From: Psychrobium sp. MM17-31
GTDB lineage: Bacteria > Pseudomonadota > Gammaproteobacteria > Enterobacterales > Psychrobiaceae
Direction: 5' to 3'
Assembly: GCF_022347785.1 (NCBI RefSeq)
Contig: NZ_JAKRGA010000002.1
Location: 744,001-808,000, forward strand
DNA length: 64,000 bases
The notes beneath the pieces were generated by a model. It was not told the origin of the DNA and searched no databases. It was given only the letters and a program-made list of their open reading frames with translations. The translations under genes and the position numbers were made by a program. Numbering within the stretch: position 1 is the first letter of the stretch; each line of letters opens with the position of its first letter. Below, in pieces: positions 28,571 through 42,886 of the stretch.

Positions 28571-29035
28571 TCGTCCACTATTTACTCCCCAGAGCAACAA
28601 CTCTCATTCTGCACACCAACATTTAGAATTTTTATTCACAAAATTACGACTAACTATTTAAACCAACGTTTGAATTAGTGTTAAAAACGACTTATCTAAC
28701 AGCTACATAAATTTAACATTACGCCAACGTAAAGCTATTTTTGTAATTTAATTACAAAATTTCACTTTGTTCGACTTTAGTTTACGTCGGCGTAACCCTT
28801 GTGAAAACGAGAACTATTAACATCAACAAAAACACTATAATAAAATAAAAACCAATAACTTAACCAAGGTAACGTTCGATGTTATAGATTAGACTTTTCG
28901 CAGATTGACTTTAGTAATCTTTCACGATAATTTACAAATCAATTGTAAATTTATTAGCTATCCTCAGCAGTTTCACAAACGCCCCTGCTTGCATAACATT
29001 TGCATAAAAAGTTTTAAAGTTTAGAGATTATTACT
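28571..29035 (+). promoter_or_regulatory. Long gene-free gltB upstream region
   Basis: 465 bp without a credible gene. It holds the two TTACG-N4-CGTAA dyads and a third AT-rich inverted repeat, ATTTACAA/TTGTAAAT (28930-28937 with 28943-28950). The 240 bp from 28795 to the start could be a long leader or contain several promoters; I cannot place the start site. Confidence 0.5.
28719..28795 (+). promoter_or_regulatory. Two TTACG-N4-CGTAA operator-like palindromes upstream of gltB
   Basis: TTACGCCAACGTAA (28719-28732) and TTACGTCGGCGTAA (28782-28795) are two copies of the same dyad, with centres 63 bp apart, about six helical turns. Between them is another palindrome, TTGTAATTTAATTACAA (28741-28757). 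The TTTACG...CGTAAA form resembles, from memory, operators of the MerR-type regulator LiuR, but the regulator is not identified here. Confidence 0.55.
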
Positions 29036-34935
<5,900 letters not shown>

Positions 34936-34952
34936 TTAGCACAAGCTAGCTT

Positions 34953-34977
34953 AAGGCTCCGAAAGGAGCCTTTTTTA
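34953..34977 (+). terminator. Terminator after gltD
   Basis: AAGGCTCC-GAAA-GGAGCCTT (34953-34972) with a GAAA tetraloop and a T-run. Confidence 0.93.
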
Positions 34978-35035
34978 TTTAAGATGTGAGTGGATTGGGG
35001 TAAGATCCTTTCTTTTTATATTCGACGAGCACCCT

Positions 35036-35749
35036 ATGAAAATTGGTATTATTGGCGCCATGGAGCCAGAAGTAGCCGTATTGCGCGACCGTATACAAGG
35101 TTTAGAGACTCATAAGCAAGCAGGTATTGAGTTTTATACTGGCACTATTAACGGTGTCGACGTTGTAGTTTCAATGTCAGGCATTGGCAAGGTCGCAGCT
35201 GCTGTATCTACAACGCTTCTTATCGAAAAATACGCACCTGATTGCATAATTAACACTGGCAGTGCTGGCGGTTTCGACCCTGAGCTCAACGTTGGCGATG
35301 TCGTTATTGGTAGTGAAGTTCGTCACCACGACGCTGATTTAACTGCTTTTGGTTACGAGATTGGCCAACTTCCTAAAATGCCAGCAGCATTTAAACCGCA
35401 CCCTGCGTTAGCCAAAGCGGCTAACCAAGCGATGCAAAATTCAAAACAAAACGTAAAAATCGTAGAAGGCCTTATCGCCACAGGTGATACCTTCATGGCT
35501 GATCCTGTTCGCGTAGAACAAGTACGTGCTAATTTCCCAACGATGCAAGCTTGTGAAATGGAAGCTGCAGCGATTGCTCAAGTGTGTCACTTATGTGAAG
35601 TGCCATTTGTTGTGATTCGCTCACTGTCAGATATCGCTGGTAAAAAGAGCGAGCTAAGCTTCGACGAATATCTCGTTGTTGCCGCTAAAAACTCGGCAGA
35701 TATGGTAGTTGAAATGCTACCTCTATGCCGAAAAGAAGATTTAGCATAA
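35036..35749 (+). CDS. mtnN: 5'-methylthioadenosine/S-adenosylhomocysteine nucleosidase
   Basis: Hydrolyses MTA and SAH (and 5'-deoxyadenosine), recycling methionine and feeding AI-2 precursor formation. 237 residues, standard length. Motifs: [20 protein letters not shown] at the N-terminus (acid-base Glu12), [28 protein letters not shown], and the substrate-binding [13 protein letters not shown]; catalytic Asp in [12 protein letters not shown]. The next gene begins 6 bp after its stop, suggesting an operon with the CobD-like gene. Confidence 0.97.
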   Translation: MKIGIIGAMEPEVAVLRDRIQGLETHKQAGIEFYTGTINGVDVVVSMSGIGKVAAAVSTTLLIEKYAPDCIINTGSAGGFDPELNVGDVVIGSEVRHHDADLTAFGYEIGQLPKMPAAFKPHPALAKAANQAMQNSKQNVKIVEGLIATGDTFMADPVRVEQVRANFPTMQACEMEAAAIAQVCHLCEVPFVVIRSLSDIAGKKSELSFDEYLVVAAKNSADMVVEMLPLCRKEDLA

Positions 35750-35754
35750 TCTAA

Positions 35755-36714
35755 ATGATGGACTTACTACCGCAATTTTCCGCTAATGACATCGCGTTAT
35801 CAGAACTCTCAGTTCGCTTGCTAATTGTTTTGAGTGTAATGCTTATCGAGCAGAAATTTGCGGTAGATGCATCCTATCATCCTGGTACCCTATGGCGTCA
35901 TATGGCGCTTATTTTCAGCAAGAAAACAGGCAAAGGCAGTAAGTCACAACAAAGACTGGCGGGCGTAATAGCGTCCTTTATTATGCTTTTCATAGGCATG
36001 TCGATTACCATTGCTATTCTTTACTTCGCAACCTATACATGGTTTTTCGAGGTTATTTTCCTTTTACTCGCAATTAACAGTAACTCATTGCTGACTCATT
36101 GCCGCCGTATTTATCACAGCCTACGTTACGACAAAAAGAATCTCGCCAGAGAACAACTCAATCAGATCTGCGTAAGAGACACCCACGCGTTATCAAGCAT
36201 GGGAATTGTTAAAGGAACAATTGAAGGCGCGGTTCAAAAGTTTTCCCTACATTATGTGTCGCCTATTTTGATTTATCTGCTGTTTGGCCCCTTCGCATTG
36301 GTCAGTTACGGCTTGATATATTCTCTTAGCCAGCACTGGAATCCCAAGAAGCAGAAATTTCGTGAATTCGGTCTTCTGCCTAGTCAGCTAATGGCAATGA
36401 TTTCATTACTGTTTAACTGTCTGTCAGCCCTTTTGATTGGCCTTCTTTTTGGTATTAAACATCTATCCCTCAAGCGTAACAGTTGGCACCGTTATGGCGC
36501 AGGAGCATTACTCACCACCACAGCAAACGCAATGAACCGAGAATTGGGGGGCGCAGTGATGTATGACAAACTAAAAATAAGACGCCCTAAATTAGGCACA
36601 CGTATACATCCAGAAAATAGCGACCTAGTTGATTTAGTTCGCCTAATCAAAAAACTACGCCAAACCTTATTGCTACTCATCGCCTTGCTCGCAATTTTTT
36701 CACTGATTATTTAA
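35755..36714 (+). CDS. CobD/CbiB-like membrane protein
   Basis: 319-residue multi-pass membrane protein similar in layout to CobD/CbiB (adenosylcobinamide-phosphate synthase): LSSMGIVKGTIEGAVQKFSLHYVSPILIYLLFGPFAL (given in two overlapping parts) resembles the family core in which a substrate-binding segment precedes a membrane helix, and the C-terminus ends in a hydrophobic helix. The usual family signature is divergent, and no other cobalamin genes are nearby, so it may be a paralogue with another task. Directly follows mtnN (6-bp gap), an arrangement I recall from related genera. Confidence 0.65.
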   Translation: MMDLLPQFSANDIALSELSVRLLIVLSVMLIEQKFAVDASYHPGTLWRHMALIFSKKTGKGSKSQQRLAGVIASFIMLFIGMSITIAILYFATYTWFFEVIFLLLAINSNSLLTHCRRIYHSLRYDKKNLAREQLNQICVRDTHALSSMGIVKGTIEGAVQKFSLHYVSPILIYLLFGPFALVSYGLIYSLSQHWNPKKQKFREFGLLPSQLMAMISLLFNCLSALLIGLLFGIKHLSLKRNSWHRYGAGALLTTTANAMNRELGGAVMYDKLKIRRPKLGTRIHPENSDLVDLVRLIKKLRQTLLLLIALLAIFSLII

Positions 36715-36748
36715 CGATATTCTCAAGAACAGTTATTTAGGAGCTCCC

Positions 36749-37378
36749 ATGGAGTTTATTTTTGACGGCCCCAAAGACGGTCCAATTTTCTTATTCGCTC
36801 ATGGTGCGGGTGCCGATGCAGAGTCAGAGTTTATGACCAATTTTGCGCAGGGCTTGGCGGAAAAAGGTATCCGCGTCGTGCGTTTTAACTTTCCGTATAT
36901 GCAGCAACGAAAAATCGATGGTAGGAAACGTCCACCCAATCGCGCACCAGCACTAGTCGAATTTTTCAGTACAATTGTTAAAGATTTGAATCAACCCGTT
37001 TACATCGGTGGAAAATCTATGGGCGGCCGCATTGCTTCGATGGTTGCAGCTCAAGGGGACGAAGAGCTAAATAACCTAATTAAAGGCGTAATATGCCTTG
37101 GATACCCTTTCCATCCGATTGGCAAACCTGAAAAGTTACGTATTGAACATCTAAAAGACGTTACGGCACCGCTATTTATTGCCCAAGGAACGCGAGATAA
37201 GCTTGGTAACCAAGAAGAAGTAGCAACCTATGCTCTAGAAAAAGAAGTCGAGTTATTATGGCTAGAGGACGGCGATCATGATTTTAAACCAAGAATTAGA
37301 AGTGGATTTGAGCAACAGTCACATATTGAAAGCGCCACACTTAACAGTTTTAAATTCATTTTAAATCTCACTAATTAA
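36749..37378 (+). CDS. Alpha/beta-hydrolase of the KANL3/Tex30 type
   Basis: 209-residue cytoplasmic hydrolase fold protein. Oxyanion region FLFAHGAGADAESEFM, nucleophile Ser in GGKSMGGRIASM (about residue 92), acidic residue in AQGTRDKLG (about 150) and catalytic His in LEDGDHDFKP (about 176) form a complete triad. The substrate is unknown. A GGAG lies 7 bases before the ATG. Probably the last gene of the mtnN operon: the gap to the CobD-like gene is 34 bp. Confidence 0.87.
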   Translation: MEFIFDGPKDGPIFLFAHGAGADAESEFMTNFAQGLAEKGIRVVRFNFPYMQQRKIDGRKRPPNRAPALVEFFSTIVKDLNQPVYIGGKSMGGRIASMVAAQGDEELNNLIKGVICLGYPFHPIGKPEKLRIEHLKDVTAPLFIAQGTRDKLGNQEEVATYALEKEVELLWLEDGDHDFKPRIRSGFEQQSHIESATLNSFKFILNLTN

Positions 37379-37732
37379 CTAATTTTTATTAAAAATTCAT
37401 TTTATTCGCACATTTTTTATAAGTCTGAAGTACAAAAATCGTTATTGCGAACATTAGAGCACCTGAAAAGCTAACAAACAAAACAATTTAAAATCATAAC
37501 CTTACATAACAAACCACAATTCATTAAACAAGCCTACTAAATGTTATGTACATTTATAATATTAGAATCACGAAGTTAACAATCGAATATTATTAGAAAT
37601 ATAATCTGCCAAGTTGTGTTACAAGCTATTTACAAACTGGAAAAAAGTGTTATTTTATACGCGTTCCCTAAATTGTATCCAATTAAGAGATGCAATTAGA
37701 AACAATAATAAATAAAGAGAGAGAGATAGCTA
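37379..37732 (+). promoter_or_regulatory. AT-rich gene-free region before the TonB receptor
   Basis: 354 bp, very AT-rich, no credible gene. It should hold the receptor's promoter; TTTATAC near 37654 is a possible -10 but I see no convincing -35. A loose inverted repeat (TAATATT near 37557 with AATATTA near 37587) is present. No terminator for the upstream hydrolase gene was found. Confidence 0.35.
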
Positions 37733-40657
37733 ATGAAAAATATGACTAGCTTCAAACGCACCGTTGCAGCAGCTGCTGTAACTGCGGCGCTAAGCATTTC
37801 ATCTACAGCTTTTGCTGGTAACAATGACGGTGTCCTTAAAGGTTTAATCGTTGATACAGCTCAAGCTCCAATCGCTGGTGCAGTTGTAACAGCAAAAGAT
37901 CCTAAAACTGGTTTTACTCGTACTACAGTCGTTAAAGCTGACGGTTCATACCGTTTTTCTGCGTTACCAGTAGGTAACTACGACATTACAATTAGCAAAG
38001 ATGGCTTCTCAAGCATCGAGCAAAAAGGTGTACGTATCAAGCTAGGTGGTCAAACTGAATTCAGTACTCCAATGGCCGGTGTAAACGATAACGTTGAGAC
38101 TATTGAAATCAGTGGTTCTGCAATGGCTGTTATCGATACAAGCTCTGCTGAGTCTGCATTAAATATCGGTGAAGTTGAGTTGTCTCGTCTTCCTGTTGCT
38201 CGTGACGTAACTTCTGTAGCACTTCTTGCCCCAGGTACAACTAAAGGTGACGGCGCATTTGGTAATAACGCTTCATTCGGTGGTGCATCTGTTGCAGAAA
38301 ACGCATACTTCGTAAACGGTCTAAACGTTACAAACTTCCGTAACGGTTTAGGTGGTTCTACTATTCCTTTCGAATTCTATAAAGAATTCCAAGTTAAGAC
38401 TGGTGGTTACTCAGCTGAGTTCGGTCGTTCGACTGGTGGTGTAGTTAACGCTGTAACTAAGAGCGGTAGCAATGACTGGGAATACGGTGCAAACATCTAC
38501 TTCCGTCCAGATTCTCTATCAGAACAGTCACCTAACGTACTTCGTACAGACGGCACAATGTTAACATACAACGGTGCTGATTCTTTTGACAAAACTGAAG
38601 CTAACATCTACCTTTCTGGTCCATTAATTGAAGATACTTTATTCTTCTACGTATTATATAACCCACGTGATGTTCAACAAGAATATGCTTACTCAAATGG
38701 TAAGTCTTTTGATACTACAGATTCTAGCGATGCTTTCTGGGGTGCAAAAGTTGACTGGAATATCAATGAAAACCACAAGTTAGAATTAACAGCATTCTCC
38801 GATGAGCGTGAAACTACAACTACTACTTACGGTTATGACTACAAGACTGATACTCGTGGTGATTTAGTTGGTTCTGGTACTTCTTCACGTGGTGGTGACA
38901 ACATCTCTGTTAAATACACCGGTTACATCACAGACGATTTCACACTATCTGCGTTATGGGGTGAAAACGAAGCTGATCTAAGCGATTCTTCAGATGCTGA
39001 TTTCACATGTCCAGTAGTTTACCAATACGATGCAGGTTCTTACCTACGTCAAGGTTGTTTCGTAAACTTCAGCTTCTCGCAAGCTAAAGATACACGTGAA
39101 GCATTCCGTATCGATGGTGAATATGTAATGGGTGATCACACTCTACGTTTTGGTTACGATAACGAAACTAATACTTCATTAGACCAAACTCGTTTATCTG
39201 GTCCAGGTGAGTTCGGTGTTTACTACCTATACCGTACATATGCAGCTGGCGCTACTGAAGCAGCTATCGACTACACATTCGCAGAAGAAACAGACACTGT
39301 TCGTGTACGTACTTATGCAACTGGTGGTGAGTTCGAAACTCTATCAAGTGCTTTCTACATCGAAGATACTTGGACAATCAATGATGACCTTGTAGCAACT
39401 ATTGGTCTACGTAGTGAGTCTTTCAACAATAAGAATGCTTCTGGCAACTCTTTCATCAAAGTTGACAACCAAATCGCTCCACGCTTAGGCATCTCTTGGG
39501 ATGTAAACGGCGACGGTGAATCTAAAGTATTTGCTAACTTCGGTCGTTACCACTTACCAATCGCGGCGAACACAAACATCCGTATGGCAGGTCCAGAAAC
39601 ATACATCCACGACTACTACAAAGTTGAAGGCGATTACAGCCAACAAAACGCTGATTTAACTCCTATTCTAGGTGAGAAGTTAGGTACTCGTGTAAACGGT
39701 GACGGTTCTGAGCCGGATGTTCGTGAAGTACTAGATACATCTATCGACCCAATGTACCAAGATGAGTTCATCTTAGGTTACGAAGGCTTAATCAACGACG
39801 ATTGGTCATGGTCTGTAAAGGGTATCTACCGTAACCTAGGTAGTGTTATTGATGATATTACTATCAATAAAGCTATCACAGCTAACGGTTGGAAAGAGCC
39901 AGGTCACGACGTTTATGTATTGACTAACCCTAACTCTGACATCGTTACTTACTACGATACAGATGGTGATGGTACATTAGAGCAAGTAAACATTGCAGCT
40001 GATACGCTTGGTTACCCAGATCCAAAACGTGTATACACAGCGATCGACTTAACAATCAAACGTCAGTGGGATGATGTTTGGACTCTAGACGCGAAATACA
40101 CTTGGTCTAAGAGCTACGGTAATGCTGAAGGTTACGTGAAATCAGATAACGGTCAAGACGACGCTGGTTTAACAACTGACTGGGATTTCCCTTACCTAAT
40201 GGATGGTGCTTACGGTGATCTACCAAATGATCGTCGTCACACGTTCAAAGTTTACGGTGCATACGCTCTAACCGAGAAATGGACTGTAGGTGCAAACCTA
40301 TTAATCCAATCTGGTCGTCCAGTAAATGGTTTCGGTCACGGTCTACCTGACGGTTACCCAGACCCATACGGATACGGTGACACTTACTACGTAGCTGGTA
40401 ACAAGGTTCCACGTGGTAGCTACGGTCGTACTCCATGGAGAAACGAGTTAAACGTTAACGCTAAATACACTACTCAAATTTCTGATGCAGAAGTTAGCTT
40501 CCAAATTGACGTATTCAACGTATTGGGCTCTAACATCGTAACTGAAGTTGTCGAGACAGCTGAGTCAGCGAAGAACGAAACTAACCCGAACTTCCTATTA
40601 CCAAGCAGCTTCCAAACTCCACGTTACGTGCAGTTAAGCGCATCAGTTCGTTTCTAA
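37733..40657 (+). CDS. TonB-dependent receptor with N-terminal CarboxypepD-like domain (Oar type)
   Basis: 974-residue outer-membrane receptor that takes up a large substrate using TonB energy. Signal peptide to about residue 29 (ISSTAFA), then a carboxypeptidase-regulatory-like beta sandwich (about 32-105: LKGLIVDTAQAPIAGAVVTA, DGSYRFSALPVGNYDITI), then the plug (about 125-245: FVNGLNVTNFRNGLGGSTIP, SAEFGRSTGGVVNAVTKSGS) and a beta-barrel ending in YVQLSASVRF with the terminal Phe needed for insertion. Codon use is extremely biased (GGT, CGT, GTA), so it is probably very abundant. Substrate unknown; peptides or glycans are likely for this type. Confidence 0.93.
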   Translation: MKNMTSFKRTVAAAAVTAALSISSTAFAGNNDGVLKGLIVDTAQAPIAGAVVTAKDPKTGFTRTTVVKADGSYRFSALPVGNYDITISKDGFSSIEQKGVRIKLGGQTEFSTPMAGVNDNVETIEISGSAMAVIDTSSAESALNIGEVELSRLPVARDVTSVALLAPGTTKGDGAFGNNASFGGASVAENAYFVNGLNVTNFRNGLGGSTIPFEFYKEFQVKTGGYSAEFGRSTGGVVNAVTKSGSNDWEYGANIYFRPDSLSEQSPNVLRTDGTMLTYNGADSFDKTEANIYLSGPLIEDTLFFYVLYNPRDVQQEYAYSNGKSFDTTDSSDAFWGAKVDWNINENHKLELTAFSDERETTTTTYGYDYKTDTRGDLVGSGTSSRGGDNISVKYTGYITDDFTLSALWGENEADLSDSSDADFTCPVVYQYDAGSYLRQGCFVNFSFSQAKDTREAFRIDGEYVMGDHTLRFGYDNETNTSLDQTRLSGPGEFGVYYLYRTYAAGATEAAIDYTFAEETDTVRVRTYATGGEFETLSSAFYIEDTWTINDDLVATIGLRSESFNNKNASGNSFIKVDNQIAPRLGISWDVNGDGESKVFANFGRYHLPIAANTNIRMAGPETYIHDYYKVEGDYSQQNADLTPILGEKLGTRVNGDGSEPDVREVLDTSIDPMYQDEFILGYEGLINDDWSWSVKGIYRNLGSVIDDITINKAITANGWKEPGHDVYVLTNPNSDIVTYYDTDGDGTLEQVNIAADTLGYPDPKRVYTAIDLTIKRQWDDVWTLDAKYTWSKSYGNAEGYVKSDNGQDDAGLTTDWDFPYLMDGAYGDLPNDRRHTFKVYGAYALTEKWTVGANLLIQSGRPVNGFGHGLPDGYPDPYGYGDTYYVAGNKVPRGSYGRTPWRNELNVNAKYTTQISDAEVSFQIDVFNVLGSNIVTEVVETAESAKNETNPNFLLPSSFQTPRYVQLSASVRF

Positions 40658-40678
40658 AAACTAACTGAAATAAATAAG

Positions 40679-40708
40679 AACCGCGCCATTTGGCGCGGTT
40701 TTTTTTTG
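40679..40708 (+). terminator. Terminator after the TonB receptor
   Basis: AACCGCGCC (40679-40687) pairs with GGCGCGGTT (40692-40700) with an ATTT loop and nine or so Ts. Confidence 0.92.
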
Positions 40709-40817
40709 ACCTTTCAAATTTTGATGTAAGAAAATGTTTAATTAAAAGGAGTTTTATTGATAACGATATGTAATCAGTCATAATCAATCCGTTAACAATA
40801 AATTCTAAGGAATAATA

Positions 40818-41324
40818 ATGAAAAAACTATCAACACTAATTGCGACAGCCCTATTCTGTCTTAGTGCACAAGCAGCTGAGGTCAAAGTTGAATTTGTAAA
40901 GAAAGAACAGTTTAAGGATATTGACTCTGGTGCCAATCAAAGCCAGGCAAGGTTCGAAGAAAAACTCTTTTCAGTTCTTGAAAGTACTTTTAAGAAGCAA
41001 GGAGAAAAGCAACTGCCCAAGGACATGACGTTAGATGTATCTGTATTAGATATTGATTTAGCTGGACATGTTGCCCGTGGATTAGGTATGGGGCAAGATA
41101 TCAGACAAGTATCAGACAAGGATTTTCCACGAATTCTTTTTTATATGATCTTACGTGATAAAAATAACAATATTGTTTTTCAAGGTCGCCAGAACCTTAA
41201 AAATAACGACATGAAACACGGAGAATTTCGAATGAAAGGAAGCCAATCTGACTTTTACATGGAAACGATGCTAATAGACAAATGGTTTGATCAGGCTTTA
41301 GTACCCGCAGTAAACCGCCTCTAA
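40818..41324 (+). CDS. DUF3016 domain secreted protein
   Basis: 168 residues with a signal peptide (cleavage near SAQA, residue 19). The mature part carries the DUF3016 pattern: VKVEFVKKEQFKDIDSG, LDVSVLDIDLAGHVARG, and DIRQVSDKDFPRILFYMILR, ending FYMETMLIDKWF. The family is common in marine Gammaproteobacteria and of unknown function; periplasmic location is predicted. It has its own AAGGA ribosome binding site and a terminator shared with the convergent prpF. No obvious functional link to its neighbours. Confidence 0.88.
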   Translation: MKKLSTLIATALFCLSAQAAEVKVEFVKKEQFKDIDSGANQSQARFEEKLFSVLESTFKKQGEKQLPKDMTLDVSVLDIDLAGHVARGLGMGQDIRQVSDKDFPRILFYMILRDKNNNIVFQGRQNLKNNDMKHGEFRMKGSQSDFYMETMLIDKWFDQALVPAVNRL

Positions 41325-41338
41325 AATATTAGTTATAC

Positions 41339-41374
41339 AGACTGCCAAAGCATGCAATGCATCGGCAGTCTTTA
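41339..41374. terminator. Shared terminator between DUF3016 gene and prpF
   Basis: AGACTGCC (41339-41346) pairs with GGCAGTCT (41364-41371), an inner GCAT/ATGC helix and a short T-run, between convergent genes. Confidence 0.75.
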
Positions 41375-41380
41375 ATCCCT

Positions 41381-42556
41381 TTAGAAGATATCTGGAATAC
41401 GAACCCAGCCTTCCATCAATATCCTCGCGCTGCGGCTCATGATCGCTTTATCGACTTGCCACTCGCCATCAACACAGCTAGCTTTAGCGCCAACGCGTAG
41501 TGTGCCAGAAGGATGACCGAAACATACAGATTCGCGTTCTCCGCCACCAGCAGCTAAATTTACTAACGTGCCTGGAATGGCTGCTGCGGTGCCAATGGCT
41601 ACTGCTGCGGTTCCCATCATGGCGTGATGCAGCTTACCCATTGATAGTGCGCGAACGTTTAAGTCGATATCATTTTTGCCAATCGCCTTGCCGCTCGATG
41701 ATACGTAATCCATCGCCTCTCCAACAAACGCCACTTTCGGTGTATGCTGACGCGCAGCGGCTTCTGAAATATCGCTAATTAATCCCATTTTCACCGCACC
41801 GTAAGCACGAATGGTTTCGAATTTAGTTAGCGCAGCATTATCGCCATTAATAGCTTCTTGCAATTCACAGCCTGTATAACCGATTTCATCGGCATTGAGG
41901 AAGATGGTTGGAATACCAGCATTAATCATAGTGGCTTTAAAAGTACCGATTCCCGGAACCTCTAAATCGTCTACTAAATTACCCGTTGGAAACATTGCAC
42001 CGTCGCCATCACTAGGATCGACGAATTCCACTGGCACTTCCGCCGCGGGGAAAGTCACACCGTCTAGCTCAAAGTCACCTGTTTCCTGTACTTCACCGTT
42101 AGTGATAGGTACATGAGCGATAATAGTTTTCTTGATATTGGCCTGCCAAATACGCACGGTGCAAACACCATTCTCTTGAATACGGTCACTATCAACCAGA
42201 CCAGAATATATCGCAAATGAACCAACCGCAGCTGTTAAGTTACCGCAGTTACCACTCCAATCAACAAAGGCGCGATCGATAGCTACCTGACCAAATAAGT
42301 AATCCACATCGTGTTCCGGCACTGATGCCTTGGATAAAATCACCGTCTTGCTGGTACTAGAAGTGGCGCCACCCATACCATCAGTTTGCTTGCCATAAGG
42401 ATCTGGACTACCAATCACGCGCAACAACATAGCATCACGAGCTTCACCCGCTACCTGTGCAGCCTGTGGTAAATCAGTCAGATTGAAAAATACCCCTTTA
42501 GAAGTACCACCACGGATATAGGTAGCCGGGATTTTTATTTGAGGTTTAAAAGACAT
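41381..42556 (-). CDS. prpF: AcnD-accessory protein PrpF (2-methylaconitate isomerase)
   Basis: 391-residue protein of the diaminopimelate-epimerase-like fold. It isomerises the 2-methylaconitate released by AcnD so that it can be rehydrated to 2-methylisocitrate. Seen: YIRGGTSKGVFFN at the N-terminus, DGMGGATSSTSKTVI, the conserved WSGNCGNLTAAVGSFAI near residue 100, and AIGTAAAIPGTLVNLAAGGG near 320. AGGA precedes the ATG. Last gene of the prp operon, separated from acnD by a 330-bp gap that holds a palindromic repeat. Confidence 0.95.
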   Translation of the reverse strand: MSFKPQIKIPATYIRGGTSKGVFFNLTDLPQAAQVAGEARDAMLLRVIGSPDPYGKQTDGMGGATSSTSKTVILSKASVPEHDVDYLFGQVAIDRAFVDWSGNCGNLTAAVGSFAIYSGLVDSDRIQENGVCTVRIWQANIKKTIIAHVPITNGEVQETGDFELDGVTFPAAEVPVEFVDPSDGDGAMFPTGNLVDDLEVPGIGTFKATMINAGIPTIFLNADEIGYTGCELQEAINGDNAALTKFETIRAYGAVKMGLISDISEAAARQHTPKVAFVGEAMDYVSSSGKAIGKNDIDLNVRALSMGKLHHAMMGTAAVAIGTAAAIPGTLVNLAAGGGERESVCFGHPSGTLRVGAKASCVDGEWQVDKAIMSRSARILMEGWVRIPDIF

Positions 42557-42630
42557 ATATCATTCCTTTCGAACAACACATGAAAAGCTTATGTGTTTCG
42601 ATATCTCGCAGCGCCAATATGATGGCCGCT

Positions 42631-42879
42631 ATTTATTGCCTTGAACAAGATAGCTGTTAGAAGAAAAAATCAGGGATGATTTTTTAGCTTTTGCTGCAGG
42701 ATGCAGATCAAAAGCGGTTTCGTTAAAACAGCTATTTTGTTTAAGAGAGGCAATAAATCTGCGGTTCGCCTTTCTTTTGGTTACTTTTCTTTGGCGACGC
42801 AAAGAAAAGTAACTGGCGCGCATACGATCAAACTTACTTGATCGCTTCAGGTAAATGCGCGTCAAATATAATGACGCGC
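42631..42879. repeat. Composite palindromic intergenic repeat between acnD and prpF
   Basis: The 330-bp gap contains nested inverted repeats. Outer arms 42631-42659 and 42724-42758 are imperfect complements (ATTTATTGCC... with ...GGCAATAAAT). Inside are AAAAATCA/TGATTTTT near 42666-42687 and GCTTTTGCTGCA/TGCAG..CAAAAGC at 42689-42717. Beyond lies a perfect 14-bp pair GTTACTTTTCTTTG/CAAAGAAAAGTAAC (42780-42793 with 42800-42813), then CGATCAA/TTGATCG near 42825-42843, and GCGCGTCA/TGACGCGC (42857-42864 with 42872-42879). The GTTACTTTTCTTTGG motif is one I recognise as dispersed in related genomes. No transposase is present. Confidence 0.7.
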
Positions 42880-42886
42880 CCGATTA

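Noticed and set aside
35755-36714. Naming the CobD/CbiB-like protein as a cobalamin biosynthesis enzyme
   Set aside because: Resemblance is in layout only and no other cobalamin genes are near, so no gene symbol is given.
42629-42865. 78-codon minus-strand open frame between acnD and prpF
   Set aside because: It lies wholly inside the palindromic repeat, has a basic, repeat-encoded composition, and the same kind of translation turns up wherever such repeats occur, so it is treated as repeat, not gene.
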